Of a stretch of 64,000 bases of DNA, positions 1 to 11,651 are shown one piece after another. The stretch spans positions 1 to 64,000 of the forward strand of contig JALBCR010001507.1 in the NCBI GenBank assembly GCA_030710515.1, in the 5' to 3' direction. The stretch's first letter is position 1, and every line of letters starts with the position of its first letter. The translations under genes were made by a program, and so were the position numbers. The notes below the pieces were generated by a model. That model was not told where the DNA came from. It saw only the letters and a program-made list of their open reading frames with translations, and did not search any database. Source of the DNA: Abscondita cerata. Its lineage: Eukaryota > Arthropoda > Insecta > Coleoptera > Lampyridae.

Positions 1-720
1 CCATATAGAATCCTCTTTATCTCTTGTTATTGTCAACATTTTTATGGAAGCTCAGAATCAATTGCCTTAGAAACTTCGCCGTTGAAACGGAAACTATGGT
101 TTAGGTATGTTGTTGATCAAGTTCACTATGAAAATCGAAGAAAATCATTGTCTTCTACTTGTTACCCGTAAACCCAACTGTGAATTAGGTCAGTCGGTGT
201 ATATCAAACCCACTGACAAGTACTTACATGCCCTCTTCCCACCATAATCCTGGTCTGTTGTTGAATCTTTAGTATTGCGAAAATTTTCTATATGTCAATT
301 TGGAGCTCCGTTATCTAACTAATACCCCCATTGCAAATGGTTGTAGCACACAGTTTATCCAAAAAGTAATTAAACGTCGTTCCAATTCTCGCCCTCAAAA
401 TTAAAAAAAAATCCGTTCTACCTTACATTCATTAGATCGAATAGGCAAATTTCTTCGAAAAGATTGCATTAACCTATTCTTACACCTTCTAACAAAAGCG
501 CACAAGTTTTACCTTCCCCCTAAGGATAAGTTTCCGACTATTCCTTTTCAAGTGTCATATTTCTTGTTCATGTGGTTTAGTGTACATAGATGAAACTGAT
601 CGCTCTATTAGTACCCATATTTCAGAATATGACCGTTGTGTTAGGTTAAAACACAGTTCCAAGTCTGTCTTGCGACCGTTACCTGACTTTCAGTGGTCTA
701 TCTTGAACTCTTGACTAACC
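1..720 (+). pseudogene. Penelope-like retroelement remnant (RT end plus GIY-YIG nuclease)
   Basis: Broken reading frames on the + strand. At about 97-120 the sequence reads WFRYVVDQ, the place of the YVDD catalytic box of Penelope-like reverse transcriptases with one Asp replaced by Val. FTMKIEENHC follows (122-151), then, after frame shifts, CELGQSVYIKPTDKYLHAL (~180-236), the conserved block after the RT palm. At 555-608 HISCSCGLVYIDETDRSI matches the start of a GIY-YIG endonuclease, followed by DRCVRLKHSSKS. The order RT then GIY-YIG is diagnostic of endonuclease-bearing PLEs, which use the two activities for target-primed reverse transcription. The window edge cuts the 5' side. Several shifts and stops make it non-functional. 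Confidence 0.72.
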
Positions 721-775
721 TACTGTTGTCTTGAAAAAGGGGGTAAGTGGGAAATAATTCCGCAAACGGAAAATC

Positions 776-1619
776 GTTTGGATTGGCGGAAATCTACGAG
801 TCTAATAGTATCAGAAAGACGACCGCTCCGTTCAGTTTCTTACGCCCGAAATTTTTGGTCCCTATGTCACGTATTAATTGCACCGAAATTTTTTGAGTTA
901 TGGGGTCGCGAAGGAGAAAATAAAATTGTTTCAAACTAAACTTTTTTCAACACCACCGTTGAGATAAAGTTGCAAGCGCGTTTTGTTTTAATATGGTGTC
1001 CCCTGAAGGTGACGTGTTCAGTTTAAGTATTCGTAATCACCTCGTTCGATCCGCGGCCGAAGCTTTGAACACAAACGGGTTTAATTCGCCTATTCCTAAT
1101 ACGCTTTTTTGCTGTTTCCTTTACACTTTCCTCTGCATTTTTCATCAGAATCAGCGGCCGTGGTTTCAAAATATTGGTCTTCTTCTTCAATCTGTAATAA
1201 GCAGCTAGGACACGCATTAACATCCAACTCTTCTTCTACAAACTCACAATTTTGACAAATTACAGTGCAATAAACTCGCCCTTTTACAACTATACCGCAA
1301 TTCGCCGTTTCCTGTGCAATAAGAACGTGAAAAAATGCAGAAAACGATGTTTGTTCTAGGAAAGACAGAGGAAAACTGATTTTATGACTACAAAATGCAC
1401 CTTTCGAATGCAAAGTACTGAAGACACTACCTGAAGAACAATGCAATCTTGTCCTAATACTTTTTTGAGATAAGAAAGCTCAGTGCGTCCCATTGTACTG
1501 CAAGTTCTACCCCCGCCACTCCCGTAGTCAAAAGTTTACTTACCAAAAGTGCTCAAAAACTGAACAAAATGGACGTCTTTCAGAGACTTTTGGACTCGAG
1601 CATTTCCGCCAATCCAAGC
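776..1619. repeat. Inverted repeat pair 776-840 / 1558-1619
   Basis: The segment beginning GTTTGGATTGGCGGAAAT at 776 recurs as a reverse complement ending at 1619, with similarity over about 60 bases, including a shared GAAAGACG and GTTCAGTTT. The arms enclose about 720 bp containing a minus-strand open frame. They could be the ends of an unidentified DNA element or two inverted copies of one repeat. No target duplication was recognised. Confidence 0.5.
1096..1446 (-). CDS. Unrecognised open frame with Cys pairs
   Basis: A 116-codon frame I do not recognise. It has CQNCEF, then a CPSC pair 17 residues later and an acidic stretch (LQIEEEDQYFE), which would suit a small zinc-ribbon-like fold. 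An overlapping frame (66 codons, 1023-1223) continues past its end in another register. It lies between the inverted arms at 776-840 and 1558-1619, so it may be a remnant of that element. Chance ORF is a serious alternative. Confidence 0.2.
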   Translation of the reverse strand: MHCSSGSVFSTLHSKGAFCSHKISFPLSFLEQTSFSAFFHVLIAQETANCGIVVKGRVYCTVICQNCEFVEEELDVNACPSCLLQIEEEDQYFETTAADSDEKCRGKCKGNSKKAY

Positions 1620-2859
1620 AAATTCATTAGTTCCAAAAAACCCATTTTCGAACTTATATATGGAAAAATATCGGTTTCTTTGAGAACCAAAAAGAATTTA
1701 ACCCTTTTTATGATTGACGGGGGGTCCGGAGGGGTCTAAATTCCGAAAACAAGGACCCCCCCTACAAGCCTATGTGGTTTCTTTCGTTTGCGCTTTTACA
1801 TCCCACTCAAATGAACTTTTACCTGGAACATAAACTCCTTTATAAACAAAGAACATTTTATAGTTGCTTTGTAGAGGCAAAGGCAAGAAGAAAATTTTTG
1901 TTTTGTTATCTTTCGTACACTCTTACAACATTATGTGATTAAACAGAATTATCAACCTACCAAGTCGCTCTTACTAAAACTAAAACAACTAAGAAATGTT
2001 TACGAAAAGGGTGTAAATATTTTCTTCTAAAATCTACACCTAATAAAAAAAGTAACAAAGATACAATCACGGATCAATACACGATAGCAGCTCTAATTTC
2101 GACGAGGAAGGTGTAAACAATCTAGATAACAAAATCGGAATTTTACAGGTATCTAGGGATTTACTGGGTTTCACAGATACCTTCTCGAACATCACAAGGG
2201 ATTTCACAAAACAATTAGCCATTATTAGCGGTGAATGATTTCGCAATAACTAAATTGGAGAGAAAAACAAAAAATTACTGCAGACAACTGATTCACTGGC
2301 CAAGATAATGGATAATGGAGTCTAGGATTCACTGAAACAAGTAAAGAGAGTTCAGCAATCACGAATAAAATAATAATCACCTGCAAACCTAAACTCATCA
2401 CGTGTTCGTTTATACTATTATTTAAATTTAGTTTTACCAGTGTCAAAAGATTTTAGTGAATCACATTATTTTTTTATCCATTTCAAATGCAATGTAAAGC
2501 TGTAATAATTGAACATGAATCTTACGGTAGCTAACTTTTCCTTAAAGGTTGCGTTATTAAAAATCAAGCGGGCAAATAATCTACTTTACTAAATTGGGTT
2601 TTGTTTAGCTTTATTATGATATTAAACATTAAATCTGGGGCTACAGTAGATCATTTTCATTCGGATACCAATTTTTATCGGTCAAATTTTTATTTTTTAA
2701 ATGCAAACAAAATTGTATGTGTTGAATTTTTTACATTGATTTTAGGTTAATTGCCCAGCATTTACTTCGATTAAATTAATTAACTTTTCGTGTACTTAGG
2801 TCAGAAGAAAATGAAAAAATCAGCAGTATCTATTCAAGCCAAAAACTTGATTATTTAGA

Positions 2860-3480
2860 AATTGAAAGGTGATTGAAAAGGATCCATGTCTTGGCGAAAA
2901 TTGACAAGATGTTTAAAATACCCAAGTCAACCGTACAAAGCATCACCCAAAAGTATAAGAGAACAGGACAAGTGAAGGATCACCCTAAATCTGTTCGAAA
3001 AGGATTTTCAACCCGAGACGTGAGAGGAAAATTGTAGTAAAAGCTAAAATGGATCCCTCTATAAGTAATCCTACTCTTAAAACGGAAGTATAAGCCAACG
3101 TTTCTACAATCGAACCAGAGTCTTGAGAAACCCTGGTGCAGCTCTAAAAGTGAAAAATTTCGAAGCACGGCGAAGGGAATGTGATGATGTGGGGTTGCAT
3201 GGCTTGAATTTATTAAAGGAATAATGACAAAGGACGTGTATTTAGGTATCCTCCAATGTAATTTTCGAGAATCTGTCCGAAAACTTGGAAGATTATTTTA
3301 AACAAAACAAAATTGAGAGGATCTAAATCCAATAGATCGTACAATAAGAAAAAATCCTCCGAAAAGGAAACATTTTCCGAAGCATGAAGAACCATGACAA
3401 ACTGAAGTGTCGCAAAATCTTGTTCAATTCGATGCAACAAAGGATGGAAGCGGTTTTTTGCAACTAAAGAGGACCAAACA
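2860..3480 (+). pseudogene. Degenerate Tc1-like transposase
   Basis: At about 2905-2995 the + strand reads KMFKIPKSTVQSITQKYKRT, the second helix-turn-helix of Tc1 DNA-binding domains, followed by GQVKDHP (normally G-R-P-x at the linker). At about 3180-3203 VMMWGCMA matches the VMVWGC motif that sits between the first and second catalytic Asp of Tc1 transposases. FIKGIMTKDVYLGIL follows, the usual block before the second Asp. Near 3320 LDLNPID recalls the SPDLNPIE block with the catalytic Glu. The frames are broken by many stops and large deletions; a clear second Asp block is missing. Confidence 0.7.
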
Positions 3481-3544
3481 AAGTATTAGTCTCTTTGAAA
3501 ATAAGATTGTACTGAAAATAATGATTTTTGTGTTAAAAATAAAT

Positions 3545-4035
3545 TTTTAGCAAAACCGCACTATAACAAATTTCGCGAAGTGATTCTAGACCCAAAAATG
3601 AGAAAAATTTCATATAAACCCAGGTCCGGAAACGCTTCGTATACAACCTATAGGGTGTAAAAAAATTTGTATGCTAAAAGTTAATTGGCCAGAACATTTT
3701 TACCGGCCGGTATATTGACATTTCATTTAGTCTGTTTCCTTTTCAGTTCTGAGCAAAAAGGTATAGTTGGTCGATGCCCCTCAGCGTTGATTGAAATATT
3801 GGTACCAATATTTCAATCAACGCCCTCAGATCAACCGTTTTCGAGATATTGGTTGATAAACAGTTTAATTTAATTCCCTATAATCCTTAGCAAATTGGAT
3901 TTAAAAATGAAAGTAACGTATGTTAGCATTTTTACGAAGCGTTTCCAGCCCTAGGTTTATATGAACTTTTTCCTTATTTTTGGATCTATAGTCACTACAT
4001 GAAGTTTGTCCGTATAATTTGAAATTGTTCTCATA
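3545..4035. repeat. Palindromic foldback element with 40-bp perfect core
   Basis: The centre, 3784-3823, is a perfect 40-bp palindrome with half-site GCGTTGATTGAAATATTG around GGTACC-type symmetry. Outer arms match as well: the stretch 3586-3645 (CCCAAAAATGAGAAAAATTT onward) pairs with 3930-3992, including CGAAGCGTTTCC against its complement. The structure is a near-complete inverted repeat, as in foldback MITEs, lying just 3' of a Tc1 remnant. The open frame at 3685-3873 is not considered coding because it runs through the palindrome. Confidence 0.75.
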
Positions 4036-4039
4036 TTAC

Positions 4040-7000
4040 CCCATTTCTTAAGTTTTGACGAAAAACAATACTATAGTTAAGCTAAGACGTAAGACAATCT
4101 CGTAAAGCAATTTATCTGTTAGGGTTTAATCACCTCGGCTCGAAGAAAAAGTTAGCTGCAGTATGAAAACATCTGATCGATACTGTAAATAGAAAATGGA
4201 AGGGGAATTAATTACAAATTGGCAGGAATTTGCCCCGATCTTACCCTATTTAATATGTTTTGATTATATGATGCCTCATTCTAAACTTTGCCTACTGTGA
4301 CAATCAGATTGTTCTGTCATTGTCTCTTCGACTTGTGGAGAAGTTTGTCACTATATTTTCGTTACTTTCTCTTTTGTTCTGTATCCTTAATTCATGAATG
4401 AAATTTTTCGCCGGCAATTAAGATATTATTTATACTAGACTGGCATTAATAATAATTGGTACTTAATGATGTTAGTTGCAACTTGAAAATGCATAAATGC
4501 AATCGGTGCGACGATAAGACTTTAATGATTTAGAATCAAAGCTAATAATACATTGTTGATGTTACTTTTTGTTTGTTTTCCTTGTTAAGTGCTGATTATT
4601 TTAAAATGTTACTTCTTTTTTTTATTTTCTGTAGGTAATGAAGGTATATAAGTAATTTGTCTCCACCACAAAGCGATGAAAAAACGAAAAAATGCGTTTA
4701 ATGTTGAAAGCTTTTCCGCTTGTTTTACACTGCGTAATTAGAGCGTTGCAATGTAGTTGCGTGATAAAAGAAATAGAAACAGTCGTTGAGTGTATGTAAT
4801 TGGGCGCTACATATGTATGAAAGAAGACAGTCATGTCATATTAGTGTTGCTTAATGAAGCAGGTAATAGTAGGTTGGGACACGCAGTCTTGTCACAAGGC
4901 GGTCTCATTAGTAGGCTGGACGGTGGTCTTCAATATCGGGACATCTCGGGGGTGCCACAGCCCCGTTCTCATACATTCTGCTGTCAACGAGTTAATCGGC
5001 GGACACATCTGGAATGTGCACCCACGTCGACGCCCTCCATACCATTTCACTTCATTATTCAGTGTCACTTTATTTTTCTTTTCAATGATAGGTATATACC
5101 TTACTTCCATGAGGCACATGTCAAAACCACCAAATTATTTCAAAAATTACTGTTATTCACCGTACTAGTAAAATTTCTTATCAAAAAATATGTATATATA
5201 AACATTTACAAAAAAGAATCTCAATTATCCTTATCAAAGTATACAAAAGCTATTTCGCTGATAACACTCAATGTCGTTCATTCATAATCGTAATCCACTC
5301 ATAATTCATTCATAATTAAATCGTACATTTCAGACTGGTTAGAGAGCTTCTAATGTAAGTGCATCTGCACCTGCACATAAAGGAATGAATAACAATTCGA
5401 ATCCACAAGAGCACGTAGTGTAAAACACTAACCAACTGCCTACTCTTGGCTATTCATTCATAAACTACATACTATTTTCACACCTGATACTTCATTAACA
5501 TATTCTATAAAATTTTAAAACGTATTTATCATTGAAACGCGCGATTTTTTTTAAATTTCGAAATCCATTCAATTAACAATACGTTCAACTCGTAACCAAA
5601 ATTGAAAATCAAGAGTGATTCACTAAAAGAGCATGTAAAGAATTGCCTCGTAGGCGAAGATTAAATCTTTACCATAAAGAAATGCAACAGAAATTAACTC
5701 GAAATTAAGGTGTGTAAAAAGAAAACGTGTAGTTACTGACTATCGTGATGTTCAACACGTCTAAAACACTCACTACGACGATGTTAATTTATTTCCATTT
5801 TGTAGTTAAAAAATACGCAAGTGTAATTGTTAAGAAAACTTTTGTAAAATATTGTGGGCCGCTTGACCTCACTAGTTTGCATATGTATGAAGTTTTTTAA
5901 TCGTTTTTTACCAGTCATAAACAATACAAAGTTGATTGGCACCTCATCAGATTGAAGTACTCTGAATAGCCCAACTTTTTTTTTTAGGTAAAAAAGAATA
6001 AATTATTTTGTGTCCAATCTAATTAAATATAGGAAAACGAATTCGCGACGAACAAAAAATTACTCCTATATGTTAATTGTTCCGCCGTCAAAAATTAACT
6101 TTTTCAATGTCGTCTTATAAAAAAGCAAAATATAGTAAAACTAAATAAGAATATTATTATATAACGTATAAATATGAAGGTTATCCACTAGCCACAAAAA
6201 TGATTCAAGTTATAATTAGTAATAATACGACAACGTACTAAAGATCCATATTATTAATGTGGCAAGTTAAAAATGTTTGTTACTGTGATTATGGATGAGG
6301 CCATTCTAACCAAGTGACTCAGAAAGTTTGTGGTTACAGTACAAATTAAAATTTACAACGTACATTACTCTTTGGTGGAAGCATAGTGTTTATTAACATC
6401 GCGTTTCTTACGGTTCTTCTTTCTCGCAGGTATAGAAAACATGCGCACATATGATATTGAATGAAAGTAACATATCTCAATCGGAATTTCCGTTTAGAAT
6501 TTTCCCTCCAGCTACCCATTATAGTAATAAGTAGGTAACAAGATTAATACCGACACTTAAAAATGGCTCTATCAATAACGAAATTGTTGAAATGCATGTT
6601 TTGATTGACATTTTCTTCTAATTAAAGTCTTTGTCAAAATTAGTGATGTCATCTATTCCATAATCAAGCGGTCTATTATATCAACTATACGGAAATTAAG
6701 AGAGTGCGGTTTTTCTAATACTACATTATTAGTGTGCTATTCGGAAACGTTTATTCATTCTTAAGTTGCGGTTTTTTACTTGATTCCAGTACCGCTACAA
6801 ACTCATCCATGACCATTGTCTATTTTCGTGTCTCTTGTAGTATTGCTTTAAAAAAATTCTTATACTATATATGGTGATAAGAATATTTTTGGCAAACAAC
6901 GGACGGAATAACTATTTACGTAACATGCGCGGAAACCGATACTTTCGTGATATTAATTATGATATTTCCATGCTATGATCATACGCAATCCCATATACTT

Positions 7001-7515
7001 ACATTGAATTTTCAAACAAGGGTCCCTAAATTTCATTCTAGATAACGAACAATGTAAGTACAACAAACTTATTCGGTAAAAATACTTGTCAAGTGTAATG
7101 TTTTTTTGTCATTTTTAAAACCTTTACGTGCGCTTTTGATAGATTCATACATAGGAAGTGCAAAAATGCGAATTTCCTACAGTAGGAATTGTCATGATTA
7201 TCTTCTAAGAAATCCCTAACAAAAAAAAATGAATGGTTTATAGATAGTCTAACTCGTAATCTAATCTTACATAACTACTATTAGTGGAAATTTTAGTAAA
7301 GTACGTTGACATGTTATATTAAAATTTAATAACCATTCGTAGCGAATTAATATTTAATTTAGTAGCATGAATTACAATTATTAGTCAACAACTAATTAAA
7401 AGATAAACAATAAGATAACAATTATTGTAATCGATAAATTACACACAAATAAACTCATTTTCAGTGTCAATGAAATTATTCCTATCGAACACTAGATAAT
7501 TTCAATTATAACTTC
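4040..7515. other. AT-rich spacer; GC-richer patch at 4860-5050
   Basis: No gene was recognised. The only compositional oddity is 4860-5050, clearly more GC-rich than its surroundings and open in several frames on both strands (for example 4892-5119 on the minus strand with CTFQMCPPINSLTAECMRT). None matches a family I know, and no convincing splice borders flank it. It could be an exon, a 5' untranslated region or a transposon fragment. The rest (5300-7515) is AT-rich sequence with no supported features. Confidence 0.4.
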
Positions 7516-7761
7516 GGTCAAACCAATACTAAAAATATTTGATTTGAAAAATTGACTGTAGTTTCGACTTGATTATGTGCAAGTCATCATCAGAATTAAC
7601 TATTTATAATACAGAATGACCAAATTATATGACATTAATCAACAATTATTGTTTAATGTCATATAATTTGTCATTCTATATAATGAAAAATAGTTTATTC
7701 TGATGATTTCGAAAACTATAGTCAATTTATCAAATAAAATATTTTTAGTATTGGTTTGACC
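7516..7761. repeat. Foldback MITE
   Basis: Starts GGTCAAACCAATACTAAAAA and ends with its reverse complement. The arms remain paired inward through ATTGACTGTAGTTT / AAACTATAGTCAAT and CATCAGAATTAACTATTT-type segments to the centre near 7640, where TGACATTAATCAACA meets TGTTTAATGTCA. Nearly the whole 246 bp is one imperfect palindrome. No coding capacity. Confidence 0.8.
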
Positions 7762-7863
7762 AATGGTTTGATAATTTATTATTAAAAACACCAATACATA
7801 AATGGATCTATCACTAATTAATTTTATTAAAAACGCTAGTCAAAGCAAAATGATCACAATGTA

Positions 7864-8685
7864 CCGGGTGACCCAATAAGACTGTTCCTCGGCCATATCC
7901 CGGGAACCGTTCGTCGTATGACTTTGGTATAAAATAATATTAGGTAAATCGTCCATGAAGAATCGCAGGAAAATATTTTCAAGTTTTAAAAATGACCACC
8001 AGAGGGCGTAACTGCCATCTTAAATATTTAAATTGCATTTTCTATAAATTTCGCATAATAAAAAATTTTTTTTTTCATATTTGTAAAGAGAACCAGTTTA
8101 TCTATCATTTTCGTAAAAACAAAAGTTCAGTTGTTTCAAAAACAAAGATGGCGGGGGGTATTCTATTGTTTTTGCAATAACCTGCTTTAACTTCTTCTCC
8201 GCCAGGGGGCTAGTTCTGAACCATGGCCCAAATTAAAAAAAAATCAAATGGAATGATATGACTTTTTCTTTATGATAAAGTAGCCTAATAACATCCAAAT
8301 AGGCCAGTGAAAACCATTTTCAAAATCTCGTTCCTAACCTCAAATATTGGGAAAATGAGAATAATGGATGTTTGAAGATCGAGAACCGCGCGGTAAATTT
8401 TCTAAAACTATTAAAAATTTAGCACATAATGAATAAGATGTTAAAGATACAATTGTGAGTCTAAATAGAATTCATTTAGGTATTATTTAAAAAAAATATA
8501 TCATCAGAACATTCATGTTGCTCCAAAGGGACTAAACGCATTTTGAACTTATTGTCACTTTAATATTACTCTCGTAATTCTAACCTTTAATTTAAAAAGT
8601 AAGCCTAGAAACCTAAATAGGTATACTATATCCGAATTCGAATATGTTAGACCATATATTTTGGAACCATTTACAAAAATTCTTT
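7864..8685. repeat. Left terminal inverted repeat of the 7864-11108 element
   Basis: Reverse-complement match to 10285-11108. It contains a CTCF-core-like site at 7996-8007 and ends inward near ACCATATATTTTGGAACCAT. An arm of this length is far beyond the 20-30 bp of typical mariners. The ~100-bp length difference between arms is a deletion in this copy, probably between short CTTCT repeats. Confidence 0.85.
7996..8007 (+). promoter_or_regulatory. CTCF-core-like motif in left arm
   Basis: CCACCAGAGGGC agrees at every position with the CTCF core consensus CCASYAGRKGGC. Its mirror copy lies in the other arm, so the pair points inward. Binding is not shown; the match is from sequence only. Confidence 0.4.
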
Positions 8686-9037
8686 GTAAAATTTGATGCC
8701 CCAAATCTAGTACTTTGCGTAAAGTTTTAAGCTGTTTTTTTGCAATATGGTGTGTGGTTTTGGAAAAAAGAAAGATAGGTAGGTAGTTCAGTTCATCTTT
8801 GCCAAAAAAATATAATATATTTGAAAATTAAAAAGTATAAGGTATAACTGTTTAATCGCAATAATGAAAAACAAGGTAAGTTTTGGCTTGGTTTTAAAGT
8901 AAAGTAAAAGCACCCTACACTTTACGCCTTGGAAAATTAAACAAATGGAACACGATGCATTATAAAATGACAGTCGTAATTTTGTAAATTATTGTGTTTT
9001 CAGAAAGTGCAGTTTTTTGAATTTGTAATCTTTTAAA

Positions 9038-10245
9038 ATGCCGATTTCTAACCAAGAAGCATTTAAAATGCTGGCGATCTATTTTGAATGTTTTCAAAAT
9101 GGGATTATCGCTGCTCGCACCTTCTATTTGCGCTATCCGAATCGACCGCGATACCATCGCCGCGTGATTGTGCGTTTAGCCTCAAAGTACGGTTCAACGC
9201 ATTATTCAAACCCAGAGGTATGTAAGAGGTATACCTCTTTTTATAAAGTTTAATCTATTTTACACTCAAATTATAAACCCCCATGTTTTTTTTACATTTT
9301 TAGCTATTTTAGGCTACACTCCTACCATATCAACTTACACCAAGGCCTTACTCCACCGGATTTTGACCGAAGGATAGATTTTTGCCACTGACTATTAAAC
9401 ATGGTAGCAGAAAATCCTCAATTTCTGTCAAATGTGTTGTGGACTGACGAAGCCACTTTCGGTAGTAATGGGCAATTGAACTTACATAATGCGCACTTTT
9501 GGGCCCAAAATAATCCGCGCTGGTTTGGAGAAGTCCAGCATCAAGGGAGATATAGTGTAAATGTTTGGTGTGGGATAATTGGAGGGCGGGTTGTTGGTCC
9601 GTTTATTTTGGACCGAGCATTAAATGGTCGAACATACCTACATTTCTTAGAAAATGTTCTTCCAATTTTAATGGATGATATTCCGCTGGACGTCCGCCAA
9701 AATATGTTTTTCCAGCAAGATGGTTGTCCGGCACATTATGCCCTTGCTGTTCGCCAGTATTTAGATGCCACCTTCGCTGACCGTTGGATCGGAAGAGGAA
9801 GCCTGTTCCCTTGGCCTCCAAGGCAAGTTTTTGTAATGTTATTCGCCGTAAAATTGCTTCAGTATTTAACACAAGAATCTTTGGATGTTGCATTTTGGAA
9901 TGATTCTGTTTATAATTGCGCACATATTAAAACTTATTAAATATTTCAAGGTCTCCCGATTTAACCTGCCTTGATTTTTATCTCTGGGGAAGAATTAAGA
10001 ATATAGTCTTAGCAACAAGGTCAACTTCCCGCGAGGATATGATTGCAAGAATCAGGAATGCCATCTTGAACATCCCAAGAGCTGAAATTGAGAATGCTGT
10101 TCTTTCAACACATCAGCGTCTTCAGATGTGCATCGAAAATAACGGAGGCCATTTTAACACCTGGGTCGCCATTAGATCCATTTTTTTTCTTTTTATGGAT
10201 TTTATTAAAAAACGGTTCTTTTTAGAACCACAGACCATTTCATAA
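9038..10245 (+). pseudogene. DD41D transposase with two introns, one nonsense codon and an internal deletion
   Basis: Exon 1 (9038 to about 9216) encodes a helix-turn-helix of the type starting SNQEAFKMLAIYFECFQN and ends at a GT donor (GTATGTAAG). Exon 2 runs from about 9304 to 9822 with LHSYHINLHQGLTPPDFDRR, the first catalytic Asp in LWTDEATF, and the second in FQQDGCPAHY. Exon 3 (9951 on) gives SPDLTCLDFYLWGRIKN with the third Asp 41 residues after the second. The second intron (9823-9950) has a GC donor (AAG|GCAAGT) and AG acceptor; splicing restores WPPRSPDL. A TGA at 9389-9391 replaces the Trp expected before LLNMVAENP. The second half of the DNA-binding region, about 100 residues, is absent, so the gene is dead as read. 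Confidence 0.85.
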
Positions 10246-10284
10246 AAAGAATTCCGCAAAGTAACTATATTATACCTACTAAAA

Positions 10285-11108
10285 TCTTTGTAAATGGTTC
10301 CAAAATATATGGTCTAACATATTCGAATTAGGATGTAGTATACTTATTTAAGTTTTTAGGCTTACTTTTTAAATTAAAGGTTAGAATTACGAGAGTAATA
10401 TTAAAGTGACAATTAGTTCAAAATGCGTTTAGTCCCTTTGGAGCAACATTAATGTTCTGATGATATATATATATTTTTTAATAATACCTAAATGAATTCT
10501 ATTTAGACTCACAATTGTCTCTTTAACATCTTATTCATTTTGTACTAAATTTTTAATAGTTTTTAGAAAATTAATTTTATTTAGCTACTTTATCATAAAG
10601 AAAAAGTCATTTCATTCCATTTGATTTTTTGATTTTTTTTAAATTTGGGCCATGGTGTCAAAACTAGCTCCCTGGCGGAGAAGGATTCAACTAAATTAAC
10701 TATATTTTGGTTGATTTTTATTGCTTAAGGAATGCTCTTTTCAACGATACAAAATTTGTTAAAATCGGTCAAACCGTTAAGAAGTTAAAGCAGGTTATTG
10801 CAAAACAATTGAACACCCCCGCCATCTTTGTTTTGAAACAACTGAACTTTTGTTTTTACGAAAATGATAGATAAACTGGTTCTCTTTACAAATGTGAAAA
10901 AAAAAATTTTTTATTATGCGAAATTTATAGAAAATGCAATTTAAAAATTTAAGATGGCAGTTACGCCCTCTGGTGGTGATTTTTAAAACTTGAAAATTTT
11001 TTCCTGCGATTCTTCATGGCCGATTTACCTAATATTTTATTACACCAAAGTCATACGACGAACGGTTCCCGTGATATGGCCGAGATACAGTCTTATTGGG
11101 TCACCCTG
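10285..11108. repeat. Right terminal inverted repeat of the 7864-11108 element
   Basis: Complement of the left arm, running outward to GGGTCACCCTG at 11098-11108 next to the TA duplication. It retains a segment (10678-10780) missing from the left arm and the mirror copy of the CTCF-core-like site at 10965-10976. Confidence 0.85.
10965..10976 (-). promoter_or_regulatory. CTCF-core-like motif in right arm
   Basis: GCCCTCTGGTGG on the + strand is the reverse complement of the left-arm site, giving a convergent pair about 2.97 kb apart. Conservation in both arms is expected from arm identity and does not alone imply selection. Confidence 0.4.
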
Positions 11109-11651
11109 TACATTCTTATTAACGCAACGAGCTCATTCGAAGGATATACTGTTGTAGCGCAAATATTTTTCTGAAAATTTGGTTACTGAGGTAGTCCAGT
11201 ACGGACTTTTCAATGAAAATATTTTCAAGGCAATAGCACTTCTGGTTATACCGGAAGTAGTCTCCAACTTTGTTATTTCAAAAGGAATACCCTGTATTTT
11301 AATGCATTTTTAAATTCTACGGTGAATTTTAATGTGCATTTGTCATATCTAAGATAAATGGTTTTCGAGATATTTCGATTTTGTTTGAAAAATAGTACTT
11401 AACATAGGTATTTTTCCATATTTGAATTCTCCGGAAAATTCTGCGTTAGTACATATAAGGGTTGTTTAGGTTATTCTTAATAGTTTTTAAGTTATTACGG
11501 TTTTATATGTAAAATGTTAAAAATCTTGGTTTGTTTGTTGATAATTCATAGACATCTATGAAAACAAAAAACTGTATACTGTCAACAATATGATATTTGA
11601 AATTTAGTTCACTGACGTTTGCGTTTATCCAGATTTGGTATTTTCATAAAA

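Larger units (their letters stand above)
7864..11108 (+). mobile_element. Tc1/mariner-group element (DD41D) with ~820-bp inverted arms
   Basis: Flanked by TA on both sides (7862-7863 and 11109-11110). It begins CCGGGTGACCCAATAAGACT and ends with the complement of CAGGGTGACCCAATAAGACT. The inverted arms run about 7864-8685 and 10285-11108. The left arm lacks about 100 bp present in the right one (10678-10780), between TAACTTCTT and CTCCGCCAG. The unique middle carries one transposase gene in + orientation with two introns. The TA duplication and D-D-41-D spacing place it in the IS630/Tc1/mariner superfamily; rosa-type elements share this spacing. Confidence 0.9.

Noticed and set aside
3685..3873. 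62-codon frame
   Set aside because: Runs straight through the perfect palindrome of a foldback element.
4790..5287. 165-codon frame as a gene
   Set aside because: Overlapping open frames on both strands, no recognisable domain, and the latter half is AT-rich translation; kept only as an unexplained GC patch.
9603..9923. Minus-strand frame of 106 codons
   Set aside because: Antisense shadow of the DD41D transposase catalytic region; no family resemblance of its own.
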